A stretch of DNA of 64,000 bases from Nibrella saemangeumensis (GTDB lineage Bacteria > Bacteroidota > Bacteroidia > Cytophagales > Spirosomataceae): the NCBI RefSeq assembly GCF_039541915.1, contig NZ_BAABHD010000021.1, positions 1 through 64,000 of the forward strand. The letters are read 5' to 3'. Numbering within the stretch: the first letter of the stretch is position 1; every line of letters starts with the position of its first letter. This document shows, piece after piece, positions 1 through 8,345 of this stretch. The notes below the pieces were generated by a model. The model worked only from the letters and a program-made list of their open reading frames with translations, was not told the origin of the DNA and searched no databases. The position numbers and the translations under genes are program-made.

Positions 1-1
1 C

Positions 2-1420
2 TGGCTGAACGCCGTCCTTATCGAGGCTACCGACCCACAGTTGAGGGCGGTGCAGGGTCTGTCCTTTGTTAAAGGGCTGGAGTTTAACGCCCCCCTGGCC
101 AACGCCCGAATTAAAGTTAATAGTGACTTAGCGACGGCATCTCTTTACTCAGTGTCAACCGCTACCCATCAACAGGCTTTTACTGAGAAATCCAAAGAAA
201 TCACACCTTTAGCATACGGCACATCGCTGACTCAGATTACCCAACTGGGAGCCGACCAGATGCACCTGAAAGGATACCGGGGTGAAGGAATGCTGATTGC
301 TTTATTAGATGATGGCTATCGTAACGCCGACAGCGTATTTTTTCTAAAGCCGTTGTTTCAGGAGAATCGCATCGTAGGTACCTACGATTTCGTCGCTAAA
401 GAATACAGTGTGTATGAAGATGACTCCCACGGGTTATCGGTGCTGTCTACCATAGCCGGCACCTCAGAGAACATGCTGTACGGTACCGCCTTCAAATCCT
501 CTTTTCTGCTGCTGCGGACAGAGGATGGCCGCAGTGAAACCCGTGTCGAGGAAGCCAACTGGCTGTTCGGTGCCGAGTATGCTGACAGTACCGGAGCCGA
601 TATCATCAACTCTTCTTTAGGGTATACTGTATTCGACAACGGAGTTGGTTACACCTACAATGCATTAAATGGCCGTACTGCTCTGGTCAGTCGGGCCGCC
701 CAATGGGCTGCCGAGGCCGGTATAGTTGTGGTTACATCGGCAGGTAACGAAGGTGATGACCCTTGGCGGTACGTCTCGCTGCCTGCTGATGCAGAGCAGG
801 TTTTAGCAATTGCAGCTGTTAACCCCCAAGGTATTCGTGTCCCCTTTAGTTCATTTGGCCCGGCTGCGGACGGGCGTATTAAACCGGACTTAGCGGCTTT
901 AGGACTAGGAGTAGTCATAGGCTCATCCAACGGCAATATTACGTTATCAAGTGGCACCTCGTTTGCAGCTCCATTAATAACAGGTTTAGTGGCTGGTTTT
1001 TGGCAGGCTTACCCTTGGTTAACTGCCACCCAAGTTATAGATTGTCTGCGTCTGTCTGGTAGTCAGTATAAAAATCCAGATTCTGAACTAGGCTATGGTA
1101 TACCTAATTTTGAGCGTGCTTCATTTATAGCTGCCAATAAATATGCCCATTTTGCATCTGCCAACTACCCGCTTTGGGCTTTCCCCAATCCATTTACAGA
1201 AGATGATCGATTATTTTTTCAATGGATAGAAGCTGCAAAAGGTATCCCTATTGACGCTATGCTTTACGATATTTCTGGCCGCTTGGTCTGGCAGCAGCGT
1301 TTTACTAATAACATTGAACAAACTTTTCTTGCAGAAGGCATGCGCCTTAGGCCAGGTATGTATTTTCTCACAGTGTCGACCTCTGACTTAAAACGTACGA
1401 TAAAGGTTGTGAAGCAATAA
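2..1420 (+). CDS. Secreted subtilisin-family (S8) serine protease with T9SS sorting domain, 5' truncated
   Basis: This is the 3' part of a secreted subtilisin-like endopeptidase. The frame is open to the left edge, so the signal peptide and true start lie outside; the TTG at 41 is unlikely to be the start. The triad is visible: Asp in ALLDDGY (codon near 308), His in DDSHG (near 428) and Ser in SGTSFAAP (near 959), with the oxyanion Asn in SAGNEG. The last 80 or so residues carry the pattern of a type A T9SS sorting domain (WAFPNPF, DISGRLVW, LRPGMYFLTV, basic end KVVKQ), so by family knowledge it is exported by T9SS and anchored or released at the surface. The macrodomain gene starts 1 base after its stop. 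Family assignment is secure; the substrate is unknown. Confidence 0.93.
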   Translation, partial: WLNAVLIEATDPQLRAVQGLSFVKGLEFNAPLANARIKVNSDLATASLYSVSTATHQQAFTEKSKEITPLAYGTSLTQITQLGADQMHLKGYRGEGMLIALLDDGYRNADSVFFLKPLFQENRIVGTYDFVAKEYSVYEDDSHGLSVLSTIAGTSENMLYGTAFKSSFLLLRTEDGRSETRVEEANWLFGAEYADSTGADIINSSLGYTVFDNGVGYTYNALNGRTALVSRAAQWAAEAGIVVVTSAGNEGDDPWRYVSLPADAEQVLAIAAVNPQGIRVPFSSFGPAADGRIKPDLAALGLGVVIGSSNGNITLSSGTSFAAPLITGLVAGFWQAYPWLTATQVIDCLRLSGSQYKNPDSELGYGIPNFERASFIAANKYAHFASANYPLWAFPNPFTEDDRLFFQWIEAAKGIPIDAMLYDISGRLVWQQRFTNNIEQTFLAEGMRLRPGMYFLTVSTSDLKRTIKVVKQ

Positions 1421-1421
1421 A

Positions 1422-1940
1422 ATGTTTACCTTACAGGTCATCCAGGGCGACATTACGAAACTGGCAGTAGATGCCATCGTCAATGCGGCTAACTCAAGTC
1501 TGCTGGGCGGAGGGGGTGTCGATGGCGCAATTCACCGGGCTGCTGGTCCCGAACTGCTGGCCGAATGCCAAACCCTCGGCGGCTGCGCTACCGGCGATGC
1601 CAAAATAACCAAAGGGTACCGACTCCCCGCTCATTATGTAATTCATACGGTAGGTCCGGTTTGGCAGGGTGGTGCAGCCAACGAGCCTGAATTGCTGGCG
1701 AGTTGCTACCAACGGTCGCTGGAACTGGCCAATGATTACATGCTGAATAGTGTAGCCTTCCCGAATATCAGCACCGGTGTTTATGGTTATCCCAAAGACC
1801 AGGCCTGTGAAATAGCGGTACAGGGTGTCATTAACTTCCTGGCGATACACAACCCGCCTGCCTCTGTCTTGTTTGTCTGTTTCGACCTTGAAAACCTCAG
1901 CCTCTATCGAAATCGACTCGCTAAAGCAGGCTATGCATAA
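1422..1940 (+). CDS. Macrodomain protein, probable O-acetyl-ADP-ribose deacetylase
   Basis: A single-domain macro protein of 172 residues, the usual length for YmdB/MacroD-like enzymes that bind ADP-ribose and hydrolyse O-acetyl-ADP-ribose or mono-ADP-ribosyl esters. The N-terminus holds the signature VDAIVNAANSSLLGGGGVDG, followed by AIHRAAG. ISTGVYGYP near residue 117 is the second ligand-binding loop. It starts one base after the protease stop, so the two are probably co-transcribed although their functions look unrelated. A strong hairpin follows the stop codon. Cytoplasmic, no signal peptide. The exact substrate cannot be told from sequence. Confidence 0.93.
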   Translation: MFTLQVIQGDITKLAVDAIVNAANSSLLGGGGVDGAIHRAAGPELLAECQTLGGCATGDAKITKGYRLPAHYVIHTVGPVWQGGAANEPELLASCYQRSLELANDYMLNSVAFPNISTGVYGYPKDQACEIAVQGVINFLAIHNPPASVLFVCFDLENLSLYRNRLAKAGYA

Positions 1941-1980
1941 AGCAAAAGCCCTCCTGTTGGAGGGCTTTTGCTTTATTTTT
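1941..1980. terminator. Intrinsic terminator after the macrodomain gene
   Basis: A 14-bp perfect stem (AGCAAAAGCCCTCC with its complement, loop TGTT) begins directly after the macrodomain stop and is followed by TTTATTTTT on the plus strand. It separates this gene from the convergent small secreted-protein gene. Confidence 0.85.
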
Positions 1981-1989
1981 ACAATCTCT

Positions 1990-2388
1990 TTAGTTACCTG
2001 AGGGCTCCACAACCACCTGCTGTTCCATGTTCACTACAGGTTGTTCCTTCTCCCTGGCAGTAGCCTTGCGCCGGAAATTCTGTGCCTTATAATTTCGCTC
2101 AGCCACCGGTACCGTTGGTGCCGACAAACCCATACGCGCCATACGGGCATCGCGTGATGTTGTTGTCCGCTTATAATCACCAATCGTTACGCGCCGGTTA
2201 CCCCGCTTCCGGAAAGATACCGAAGCTTCAGGCTCCCACTGACGAGCCACAGCCGCCTTATTCGGATGCTTATAGTTTCGCGTCGAGTAGGTCACGTCAC
2301 GCCGTAGCTTGGTTTCCTCCTGAGCCAGCACAGTACCGGCTAAAGCTATGCATAACAGACCGACCATCGCCAGCCTTAGACTTTTCAT
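1990..2388 (-). CDS. Small basic secreted protein of unknown function
   Basis: I do not recognise a family. The ATG at 2388 is preferred over an upstream in-frame start at 2421 because it gives a clean signal peptide: MKSLRLAMVGLLCIALAG, then TVLAQ as the likely cleavage region. The mature part, about 110 residues, is rich in Arg, Lys and Thr (for example RKRGNRR and RRKATAREKEQ), has no Cys, and looks poorly ordered. A TAnnTTTG box lies about 31 bases upstream. It converges on the macrodomain gene. The product is probably periplasmic or exported; function unknown. Confidence 0.7.
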   Translation of the reverse strand: MKSLRLAMVGLLCIALAGTVLAQEETKLRRDVTYSTRNYKHPNKAAVARQWEPEASVSFRKRGNRRVTIGDYKRTTTSRDARMARMGLSAPTVPVAERNYKAQNFRRKATAREKEQPVVNMEQQVVVEPSGN

Positions 2389-2418
2389 GATTGTAACTGT
2401 GGTTTTGTTGTGTTGATG

Positions 2419-2426
2419 CAAAAATA
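2419..2426 (-). promoter_or_regulatory. Bacteroidetes-type -7 box for the small secreted protein
   Basis: Read on the minus strand this is TATTTTTG, a full match to TAnnTTTG, 31 bases before the ATG at 2388. No clear -33 TTG was found at the expected spacing. Confidence 0.5.
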
Positions 2427-2449
2427 AACGAAAATCAATACCTATAAAA

Positions 2450-2992
2450 TTAGTTATAGTTATTTATCTTCCTTACCATACGAATAATAGACTCAGAGGA
2501 GGTATAACTCTCAATTCTGGCCAACGACACCCATTTAATGTCGTTTGTCTCGGAAGAATGAGTAAAAGCCTCGTTTGGGTCTGCTTCAATCAGAAAACGA
2601 ATATCATAATGAAGATGTTCAGGCTCGTAGCCTTTCGCCGGAATCGAATGAACATCAATATCAAAGATGGCCGGACTCACCAGGCGTAGTGACGAAAGGC
2701 CTACCTCCTCTTCGGCTTCACGTAGTGCTACCCGCGCAACATCAGCATCTCCGTCGGCATGGCCACCCGGCTGAAACCACCGATCCAGTTTGCGGTGATG
2801 AATCAGCACGGCCTGCCGGTGGTCCGGACTTATAATCCAGGCAGAGCCGGTTATATGACCAATCGACAGAGAACGCTCAAAGCAGTCGGGATGCGCCTGC
2901 ACAAAAGACAGCGTGTGGTGCCACATCGCTGTTTCATTGGCGTCGGCGGGCGTATAGTTTTTCAGCAGGTTGAGAAGCGGCTGACGGTGCAT
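2450..2992 (-). CDS. NUDIX hydrolase
   Basis: A cytoplasmic NUDIX-fold hydrolase of 180 residues that should cleave a nucleoside diphosphate linked to another group. The ATG at 2992 is chosen over a TTG four codons upstream. The Nudix box lies at residues 77-99: GGHADGD, then REAEEEVGL. Against the consensus GX5EX7REUXEEXGU the first Glu is Ala83, while the REUXEE core that binds the metal is intact; GGH-D-D variants of this kind occur in the family. It is transcribed divergently from the DUF2911 gene. The substrate cannot be assigned. Confidence 0.88.
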   Translation of the reverse strand: MHRQPLLNLLKNYTPADANETAMWHHTLSFVQAHPDCFERSLSIGHITGSAWIISPDHRQAVLIHHRKLDRWFQPGGHADGDADVARVALREAEEEVGLSSLRLVSPAIFDIDVHSIPAKGYEPEHLHYDIRFLIEADPNEAFTHSSETNDIKWVSLARIESYTSSESIIRMVRKINNYN

Positions 2993-3085
2993 AGTATAGA
3001 ACAAAGTAGGTTAATCTTTTCTTTCTGGTTAAAAACCCGCAATTTCGCTGCGATATTGACAAAAACACTTAATCCAGACAAAACC

Positions 3086-3979
3086 ATGAACAAAATCATG
3101 CTGAACGTGGTGGCTTTCTGTCTGGTAGCGCAATTGGCTACCGCCCAGATCCGCCTGCCCCAACCCAGCCCTGGCGCTACCGTTGTCCAAACTATTGGCA
3201 CTACTGACGTAACTGTTAAGTACTCCCGCCCGGCCATGCGCGGCCGCGAAATCTTTGGCACCCTAGTACCTTATGGTCAACTCTGGCGCACGGGCGCCAA
3301 TGCCGCTACTACCTTAGCCGCTACTACCGACCTGTTCATCAACGGTCAGCGGCTGCCGGCAGGTACCTACTCGGTATTTACCATTCCGGCGCAGAACGAG
3401 TGGACATTGGTTCTGAATAAGAACACCGGTGCCAGCGCCGACGCCTACAAGCAGGAAGAAGACGCCCTGCGGGTACGCATGCAACCGCAACAGACCAGCG
3501 ACCGCACCGAAAGTTTCACGATTCACTTCACCGACGTGACCGACAGTACCGCCAAGCTGAACTTTATGTGGGCTAACGTAAAAGCAGCCGCCGACCTGCG
3601 GGTTGACGTAAAAACCAACGCGCAGGCTAATGTGGAGCGGGCGGTAGCCGATAAACCGGAAGATCCGGCCGTACTGCAGGCCGCTGCCGCCTGGAACCTG
3701 GCGCAGGGCCGTAACCTGGAGCAGGCCCTGGCCTGGACAGATAAATCCATTGGCCTGAAAGAAACGTTCCGGAACGTATGGACCAAGGCGCAGATTATGG
3801 CCAAAATGGGTAAAGCTGCCGAAGCGGTAACCCTGGCTCAGCGGGCCATGTCAATCGGACAAACATCTAATGACCCCGCTTTCCCATTCTTTAAAGATGC
3901 CATTCAGAAAGGAATCACCGATTATCAGGCGATGGTTCCTCCTGTACCCGCTAAAGGAAAGAAGAAGAAAACGTCGTAA
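3086..3979 (+). CDS. DUF2911 periplasmic protein
   Basis: A 297-residue exported protein with the N-terminal signal MNKIMLNVVAFCLVAQLATAQ. Residues about 22-170 match DUF2911, common in Bacteroidetes, with typical blocks VKYSRPAMRGREIFG, YGQLWRTGANAAT and LPAGTYSVFTIP. The C-terminal third (about 190-270) is alpha-helical and resembles one or two tetratricopeptide-like repeats (WNLAQGRNLEQALAWTDKSI). It ends with a Lys-rich tail. The frame continues upstream to 2759 but that part lies opposite the NUDIX gene and lacks a signal peptide, so the ATG at 3086 is used. Biochemical role unknown. Confidence 0.9.
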   Translation: MNKIMLNVVAFCLVAQLATAQIRLPQPSPGATVVQTIGTTDVTVKYSRPAMRGREIFGTLVPYGQLWRTGANAATTLAATTDLFINGQRLPAGTYSVFTIPAQNEWTLVLNKNTGASADAYKQEEDALRVRMQPQQTSDRTESFTIHFTDVTDSTAKLNFMWANVKAAADLRVDVKTNAQANVERAVADKPEDPAVLQAAAAWNLAQGRNLEQALAWTDKSIGLKETFRNVWTKAQIMAKMGKAAEAVTLAQRAMSIGQTSNDPAFPFFKDAIQKGITDYQAMVPPVPAKGKKKKTS

Positions 3980-4039
3980 GGTATTGAGCTTCTTGGAAGC
4001 CCGCCCGGATTGATCCCCTACCAGCCGCCCAATTGGGCA

Positions 4040-4086
4040 ATTACCCATATATACCGTTTCATTGTCAGACGGTGTATATGGGTAAT
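4040..4086. repeat. Long inverted repeat between the DUF2911 and GNAT genes
   Basis: Arms of 18 bases (4040-4057 and 4069-4086) pair with a single T/C difference that still allows a G-U pair, around an 11-base loop. No T-tract follows on either strand, so it is not a classical terminator. It may be a transcription end for the upstream gene or a dispersed palindrome. Confidence 0.6.
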
Positions 4087-4172
4087 TTAGCTTTTGGGTG
4101 TTGCCTTCCTACTCATGTCACCTGGAACGGGCTTTTTACTATATTGGAGGTAGTACCAATCTGTTTTCTGCC

Positions 4173-4715
4173 ATGGCAATACGAATCCATGGGGCTGTTG
4201 ACCTCAATAACCTGGTTCTGGAGACGGCACGCATGCACCTGAAAGCCATTCAGCTTTCCTACACCGACGATATTTTTCGGGAATTTACGCCGGAGATTGC
4301 CCGATATATGTACCCGAGGCCAGCCACTATCCGCACCGAAACCGAAGCGTTTATTCTGGCAGCCATGCAGGAGAATACGGAACGCACCAGCCTGACCGTT
4401 GTGCTTACGGACAAAGCCACGGGTGCGTTTCTGGGCTGCGCCGGTCTGCACAAAATCGACACGTCTGAGCCGGAGTTTGGGATCTGGCTACGCCGGTCAG
4501 CGCATGGCTTCGGGCTGGGTCGTGAGGCTATATATGCGTTGAAGGAATGGGCAGTGGAGCACCTCCTCTATGACCAGTTGATTTACCCGGCTGACGAACG
4601 CAATGTTTCGAGCCTGAAGATACCGGAGTCAATGGGAGGAAAAATTGCCCGGCGCTATGAGAGCCAAAGCGGACTGGGCATGGCGTTGCGTATCGTTGAA
4701 TACGTTATCGCGTAG
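4173..4715 (+). CDS. GNAT family N-acetyltransferase
   Basis: A cytoplasmic acetyltransferase of the RimJ/RimL-like GNAT group, about 180 residues, that would transfer acetyl from acetyl-CoA to an amino group. The acetyl-CoA pyrophosphate loop is HGFGLGREAIYALKEW, preceded by EFGIWLRR and followed by the typical acceptor block NVSSLKIPESMGG. The frame extends to an ATG at 4098, but the first 25 residues from there look non-homologous, so MAIRIHG at 4173 is preferred. It stands alone after a palindrome. Substrate unknown. Confidence 0.82.
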   Translation: MAIRIHGAVDLNNLVLETARMHLKAIQLSYTDDIFREFTPEIARYMYPRPATIRTETEAFILAAMQENTERTSLTVVLTDKATGAFLGCAGLHKIDTSEPEFGIWLRRSAHGFGLGREAIYALKEWAVEHLLYDQLIYPADERNVSSLKIPESMGGKIARRYESQSGLGMALRIVEYVIA

Positions 4716-4846
4716 CATCTGGTACTAGCTACGGCGCGGAATTTTACAAATATTTTTGGGATCAATGGCTAATTTTCCAGAAAAAATATAAATACTTAAT
4801 ATTATTTCGTTACCTTGATGAATTATTCATTAAAAACGAGCCGTTT

Positions 4847-5038
4847 ATGTCATTTAACCCCACGGTTAATTATTTAAAATCTCGGACCTATAAAGGTGCG
4901 AAGCCGGATATCGCCGAAAAATTCCCATACCTTGTCAAAGGACAAGGCAACACCATAAAGTACCTTACCGCCAAACAGGCTGCCGACCGCGATGACATTA
5001 TCCCGCAGTTTAACCAGCAGCAGGTAACGCCGAAATAG
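4847..5038 (+). CDS. Small hypothetical protein, 63 residues
   Basis: The frame is a clean 63-codon gene starting MSFNPTVNYLKSRTYKGAKP and ending QQVTPK. It has no signal peptide, membrane segment or Cys. It is preceded by an AT-rich stretch typical of a promoter region and followed 9 bases later by a perfect 29-bp hairpin, which supports independent transcription. I do not recognise the family; coding status rests on context and reasonable composition. Confidence 0.6.
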   Translation: MSFNPTVNYLKSRTYKGAKPDIAEKFPYLVKGQGNTIKYLTAKQAADRDDIIPQFNQQQVTPK

Positions 5039-5047
5039 GCCTCGGTT

Positions 5048-5113
5048 AATAAAGCCAAAAGCTTCCTTTTTGACAACAAAGACATTGTCAAAAAGGAAGC
5101 TTTTGGCTTTATT
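5048..5113. terminator. Perfect 29-bp hairpin after the 63-residue gene
   Basis: Arms 5048-5076 and 5085-5113 are exact reverse complements around an 8-base loop (CAAAGACA). The core AAAGCCAAAAGCTTCC resembles the GC/A-tract hairpins used as terminators elsewhere in the window, but it is much longer than usual. It should act in both directions and isolates the small gene from the reductase. Confidence 0.75.
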
Positions 5114-5307
5114 ACGCCTGATCTCATAAATTTCCATATTCAGTATAACAACTGGTTATTGTCCATAACGAAAAGTAATCAGGAATTGGAGAAATTGGGA
5201 ACGGTTTCGGTCCTATATTTGTCTAATAAATACCCATTTACAACGCCGGACCGACCGGCGTTTTGCACAAAAAAATAGTCTTTTAACTCTATAGACTTTA
5301 GTATAAT

Positions 5308-7443
5308 ATGTCAGTGCAATTCACCGAAAAGGTTAGCGCAGCCGCCCGGCGCGACATTCTGGATCTTGAAAAGAAGATCAGCGCGTTCACCACTGGGGAG
5401 ATGACCGACGAGCATTTCCGCAAATTTCGTCTGGCCCGCGGGGTATACGGTCAGCGCCAGCCGGGTGTGCAGATGGTTCGGATCAAGCTGCCACACGGTC
5501 GCATCACTGCTGATCAACTCATTCGGATTGCCGATATTTCCGATAAATACGCCACTGGTAACCTCCACGCAACTACCCGGCAGGATATCCAGCTTCACTT
5601 TGTCAAGCTGGCGAATACCCCTCAGCTCTGGGCCGAGTTAGAGGATGCTAATATTACCATCAAGGAGGCCTGTGGTAACACAGTCCGGAACGTAACGGGC
5701 TCAGCAAAAGCCGGCATCGACCCCGATGAGCCGTTTGACATTACGCCTTACGCCTACTCTATCTTCGACTATTTCCTGCGTAATCCGATCTGCCAGGAGA
5801 TGGGCCGGAAGTTCAAAATATCCGTTTCGTCCAGCGAGAAAGATTCCGCCTTCGGCTATATGCACGACGTAGGTCTGATTCCCCGCATCCAGGACGGCAA
5901 GCGCGGTTTCAAAGTGCTGGTCGGTGGCGGTTTGGGTGCCCAGCCGTTCCCGGCACAAACAGCCTCTGAGTTTTTGCCTGAGGAAAAAGCTATTCCGTTT
6001 ATCGAAGCCGTTATCCGGGTATTCGATCGCTACGGTGAGCGTACCAAACGTCACAAGGCCCGGATGAAATACCTGCTGAACGATATCGGTTTGGAAGAGT
6101 TCCTGAAGCGGGTGGCAGACGAAACTCCCGCGCTGAAAAATAAGACCTACCAAATTGAGGATACCACTGTTGAGGTACAACCGGAACGGCCGGAGGTAAC
6201 TGGCTACCTGTTGGAAACGGCAGATGCCCGCCTGAATGCGTGGTTCAAAACCAATGTGTTTGAGCAGAAGCAAAAGGGCTGGTACGCGGTTCAGTTACGC
6301 GTGTTGCTGGGCGATATGCCATCCGATACCGCCCGTAAACTAGCGGCAGTGGTGAAGCGCTACGCGGCTGATGATATTCGCGTGACGGTAAATCAGGGGT
6401 ATATTCTCCGGTATGTTCGTCCGGAAGATCTGGAGGCTCTCTACCACGAATTAAACGACTTGGGCTTAGCCGATCCCGGCTTTGATACCACCGCCGATAT
6501 TACGACCTGCCCCGGTACAGATACGTGTAACCTGGCCATTTCGAGCAGTTACGGCATAACGCGGGCACTGGAACAAATGATGAAGGAGGAGTTTCCGGAG
6601 ACCATTTATAACAACGACATCAAAATTAAGATCTCGGGTTGTATGAATGGTTGCGGTCAGCATTCCATCGGCAATATTGGCTACCACGGCAGTTCGTTGA
6701 AAAATGGTGCTTTAGTATTACCGGCCCTGCAAGTGCTGCTGGGTGGCGGCTTCAACGGCAAGGGCGAAGGATTGATTGCCGATAAGGTGATCAAAGTACC
6801 CGCCAAACGAGGTCCTGAAAGCCTGCGTTTGCTGTTGAATGACTACGAGGCTAACGCCTATGAAGGCGAGTACTACAGCGATTACTACGGTCGTCAGGGT
6901 AAAAACTATTTCTATCAACTGCTCAAGCCGCTGGCCGACCTGAAAACGCTCCAAAACAGCGACTACATCGACTGGGATCATACCGAGCAGTTTGTAACGG
7001 AAGTGGGTGTTGGCGAATGTGCCGGTGTCATGATCGATCTTGTTGCCACTACGCTGTATGAAGCCGACGAAAAACTGAACTGGGCGTTTGATACCCTGGC
7101 CGGCAGAAACTGGGCCGACGCCATATACCACGCTTACAACACCTTTATTACGGGAGCCAAAGCCGCTTTGATGACCAAAGACGTACCGACCAATACGCAG
7201 CACGGCATCGTCAGCGACTTCGATAAGCATTTCGCTGGTGAGGCTGGGTTTCACCTGACAGAAGGTGAATTTAAAACGGTGGTATTCTCAATCAATAAAA
7301 ACGAACCGGAAGAAGTCTACGCCCGCGAGTTTGTCGGCCTGGCCGCTTCCTTCCTCGAATCGGTAAAAGCCTACCGCGAGCAACAGCTTCTTCTCGAAGG
7401 CGTACCGCATTTGCAGGAGCTTACGCAGGCGCATGACAGTTAA
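5308..7443 (+). CDS. Siroheme sulfite/nitrite reductase with C-terminal extension
   Basis: A 711-residue ferredoxin-type assimilatory sulfite or nitrite reductase (six-electron reduction at a siroheme-4Fe4S centre). The first 550 residues show two ferrodoxin-like/siroheme half-domains: the N-terminal RGVYGQRQPGVQMVRIKLP and the siroheme cysteines Cys401-x5-Cys407 (TTCPGTDTCN) and Cys445-x3-Cys449 (SGCMNGCGQHSIGN). About 150 residues after 560 are an additional helical domain, as found in Bacteroidetes homologues annotated as HEPN-containing. The siroheme methyltransferase gene follows immediately, which fits supply of the cofactor. The metY/metX genes elsewhere in the window favour sulfite as the substrate, but sequence alone does not settle sulfite against nitrite. 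Confidence 0.92.
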   Translation: MSVQFTEKVSAAARRDILDLEKKISAFTTGEMTDEHFRKFRLARGVYGQRQPGVQMVRIKLPHGRITADQLIRIADISDKYATGNLHATTRQDIQLHFVKLANTPQLWAELEDANITIKEACGNTVRNVTGSAKAGIDPDEPFDITPYAYSIFDYFLRNPICQEMGRKFKISVSSSEKDSAFGYMHDVGLIPRIQDGKRGFKVLVGGGLGAQPFPAQTASEFLPEEKAIPFIEAVIRVFDRYGERTKRHKARMKYLLNDIGLEEFLKRVADETPALKNKTYQIEDTTVEVQPERPEVTGYLLETADARLNAWFKTNVFEQKQKGWYAVQLRVLLGDMPSDTARKLAAVVKRYAADDIRVTVNQGYILRYVRPEDLEALYHELNDLGLADPGFDTTADITTCPGTDTCNLAISSSYGITRALEQMMKEEFPETIYNNDIKIKISGCMNGCGQHSIGNIGYHGSSLKNGALVLPALQVLLGGGFNGKGEGLIADKVIKVPAKRGPESLRLLLNDYEANAYEGEYYSDYYGRQGKNYFYQLLKPLADLKTLQNSDYIDWDHTEQFVTEVGVGECAGVMIDLVATTLYEADEKLNWAFDTLAGRNWADAIYHAYNTFITGAKAALMTKDVPTNTQHGIVSDFDKHFAGEAGFHLTEGEFKTVVFSINKNEPEEVYAREFVGLAASFLESVKAYREQQLLLEGVPHLQELTQAHDS

Positions 7444-7474
7444 GAGCAGCAGGATACTGCCCCCAACAACAGCT

Positions 7475-8242
7475 ATGAAATTAACCCTCGTTGGAGCGGG
7501 TCCCGGTGACCCGGAACTTATATCACTTAAAGGTGTAAAGGCGTTGCAACAGGCCGATGTGGTCATGTATGACGCGCTGGTACACCCTGACTTACTCGGC
7601 TACTGCCGGCCCGATGCCCTGAAGGTATACGTTGGCAAGCGGCTGAACGAGTACTCCTGCACGCAGGAAGAAATAAACCCCCTCATCGTTCACTACGCCC
7701 GCAATTACGGGCACGTGGTCCGGCTGAAAGGCGGTGATCCGTTTGTCTTTGGGCGTGGTTACGAGGAAATGGAATATGCCCGGCAGCATGGTATTGAGGC
7801 CGAGGTAATTCCGGGCCTGTCGAGCAGTTATACCGTGCCGGCCATGGCGGGTATTCCCCTGACCACACGCGGCATCAGCGAAAGCTTCTGGGTGGTAACG
7901 GGTACGACCAAATCGGGCAGCCTGTCGACTGATTTGCCGCTGGCGGCTCAGTCAACAGCCACGGTAGTTATCCTGATGGGAATGCACAAGCTGACGGAGA
8001 TCATGCAGCTTTTCGGCGAGTACGGTAAAGAGAACACGCCAGTAGCCATTATTCAGAACGGTACGCTATCAGAGCAGCGGGTGCTGGTTGGACAGGTTAG
8101 TGATATGGCAGACCGGGTAGCGGAGAGCGGACGCATTGGCACGCCCATTAGTTCACCGGCCATCATTGTGGTAGGTGAAGTGGCCCGATTAGGAGCACAA
8201 GTAGCTGCAGAAGTTGTTAACCAGGCTCAAATGCGGAGCTAA
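7475..8242 (+). CDS. cobA: Uroporphyrinogen-III C-methyltransferase (siroheme pathway)
   Basis: SAM-dependent methylation of uroporphyrinogen III at C2 and C7 gives precorrin-2, the precursor of siroheme. The 255-residue protein shows the family blocks LVGAGPGDPELISLKG at the N-terminus, VVRLKGGDPFVFGRG, the VIPGLSSSY region and GIPLTTRG. The ATG at 7475 starts the conserved sequence exactly; an ATG at 7433 overlaps the reductase stop and adds a non-conserved leader. The gap to the reductase is 31 bases, so the two form an operon in which CobA supplies siroheme. It lacks the CysG dehydrogenase/ferrochelatase domains, which must be encoded elsewhere. Confidence 0.93.
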   Translation: MKLTLVGAGPGDPELISLKGVKALQQADVVMYDALVHPDLLGYCRPDALKVYVGKRLNEYSCTQEEINPLIVHYARNYGHVVRLKGGDPFVFGRGYEEMEYARQHGIEAEVIPGLSSSYTVPAMAGIPLTTRGISESFWVVTGTTKSGSLSTDLPLAAQSTATVVILMGMHKLTEIMQLFGEYGKENTPVAIIQNGTLSEQRVLVGQVSDMADRVAESGRIGTPISSPAIIVVGEVARLGAQVAAEVVNQAQMRS

Positions 8243-8265
8243 AAGGACTAGTCGATAAGATAAGG

Positions 8266-8309
8266 TGGCCCAAATACGTTCTTAATAGGCGTTATTTGGG
8301 CCATTTTTT
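8266..8309 (+). terminator. Intrinsic terminator after cobA
   Basis: TGGCCCAAATA pairs with its complement near 8292-8302 and is followed by ATTTTTTA. It ends the reductase-cobA operon. Confidence 0.85.
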
Positions 8310-8345
8310 ATAGTTTGGCTCCGACGTAGGTCAGCCCGACAGTCT

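Noticed and set aside
2759..3085. N-terminal extension of the DUF2911 frame
   Set aside because: It runs opposite the NUDIX gene and would remove the clear signal peptide starting at 3086.
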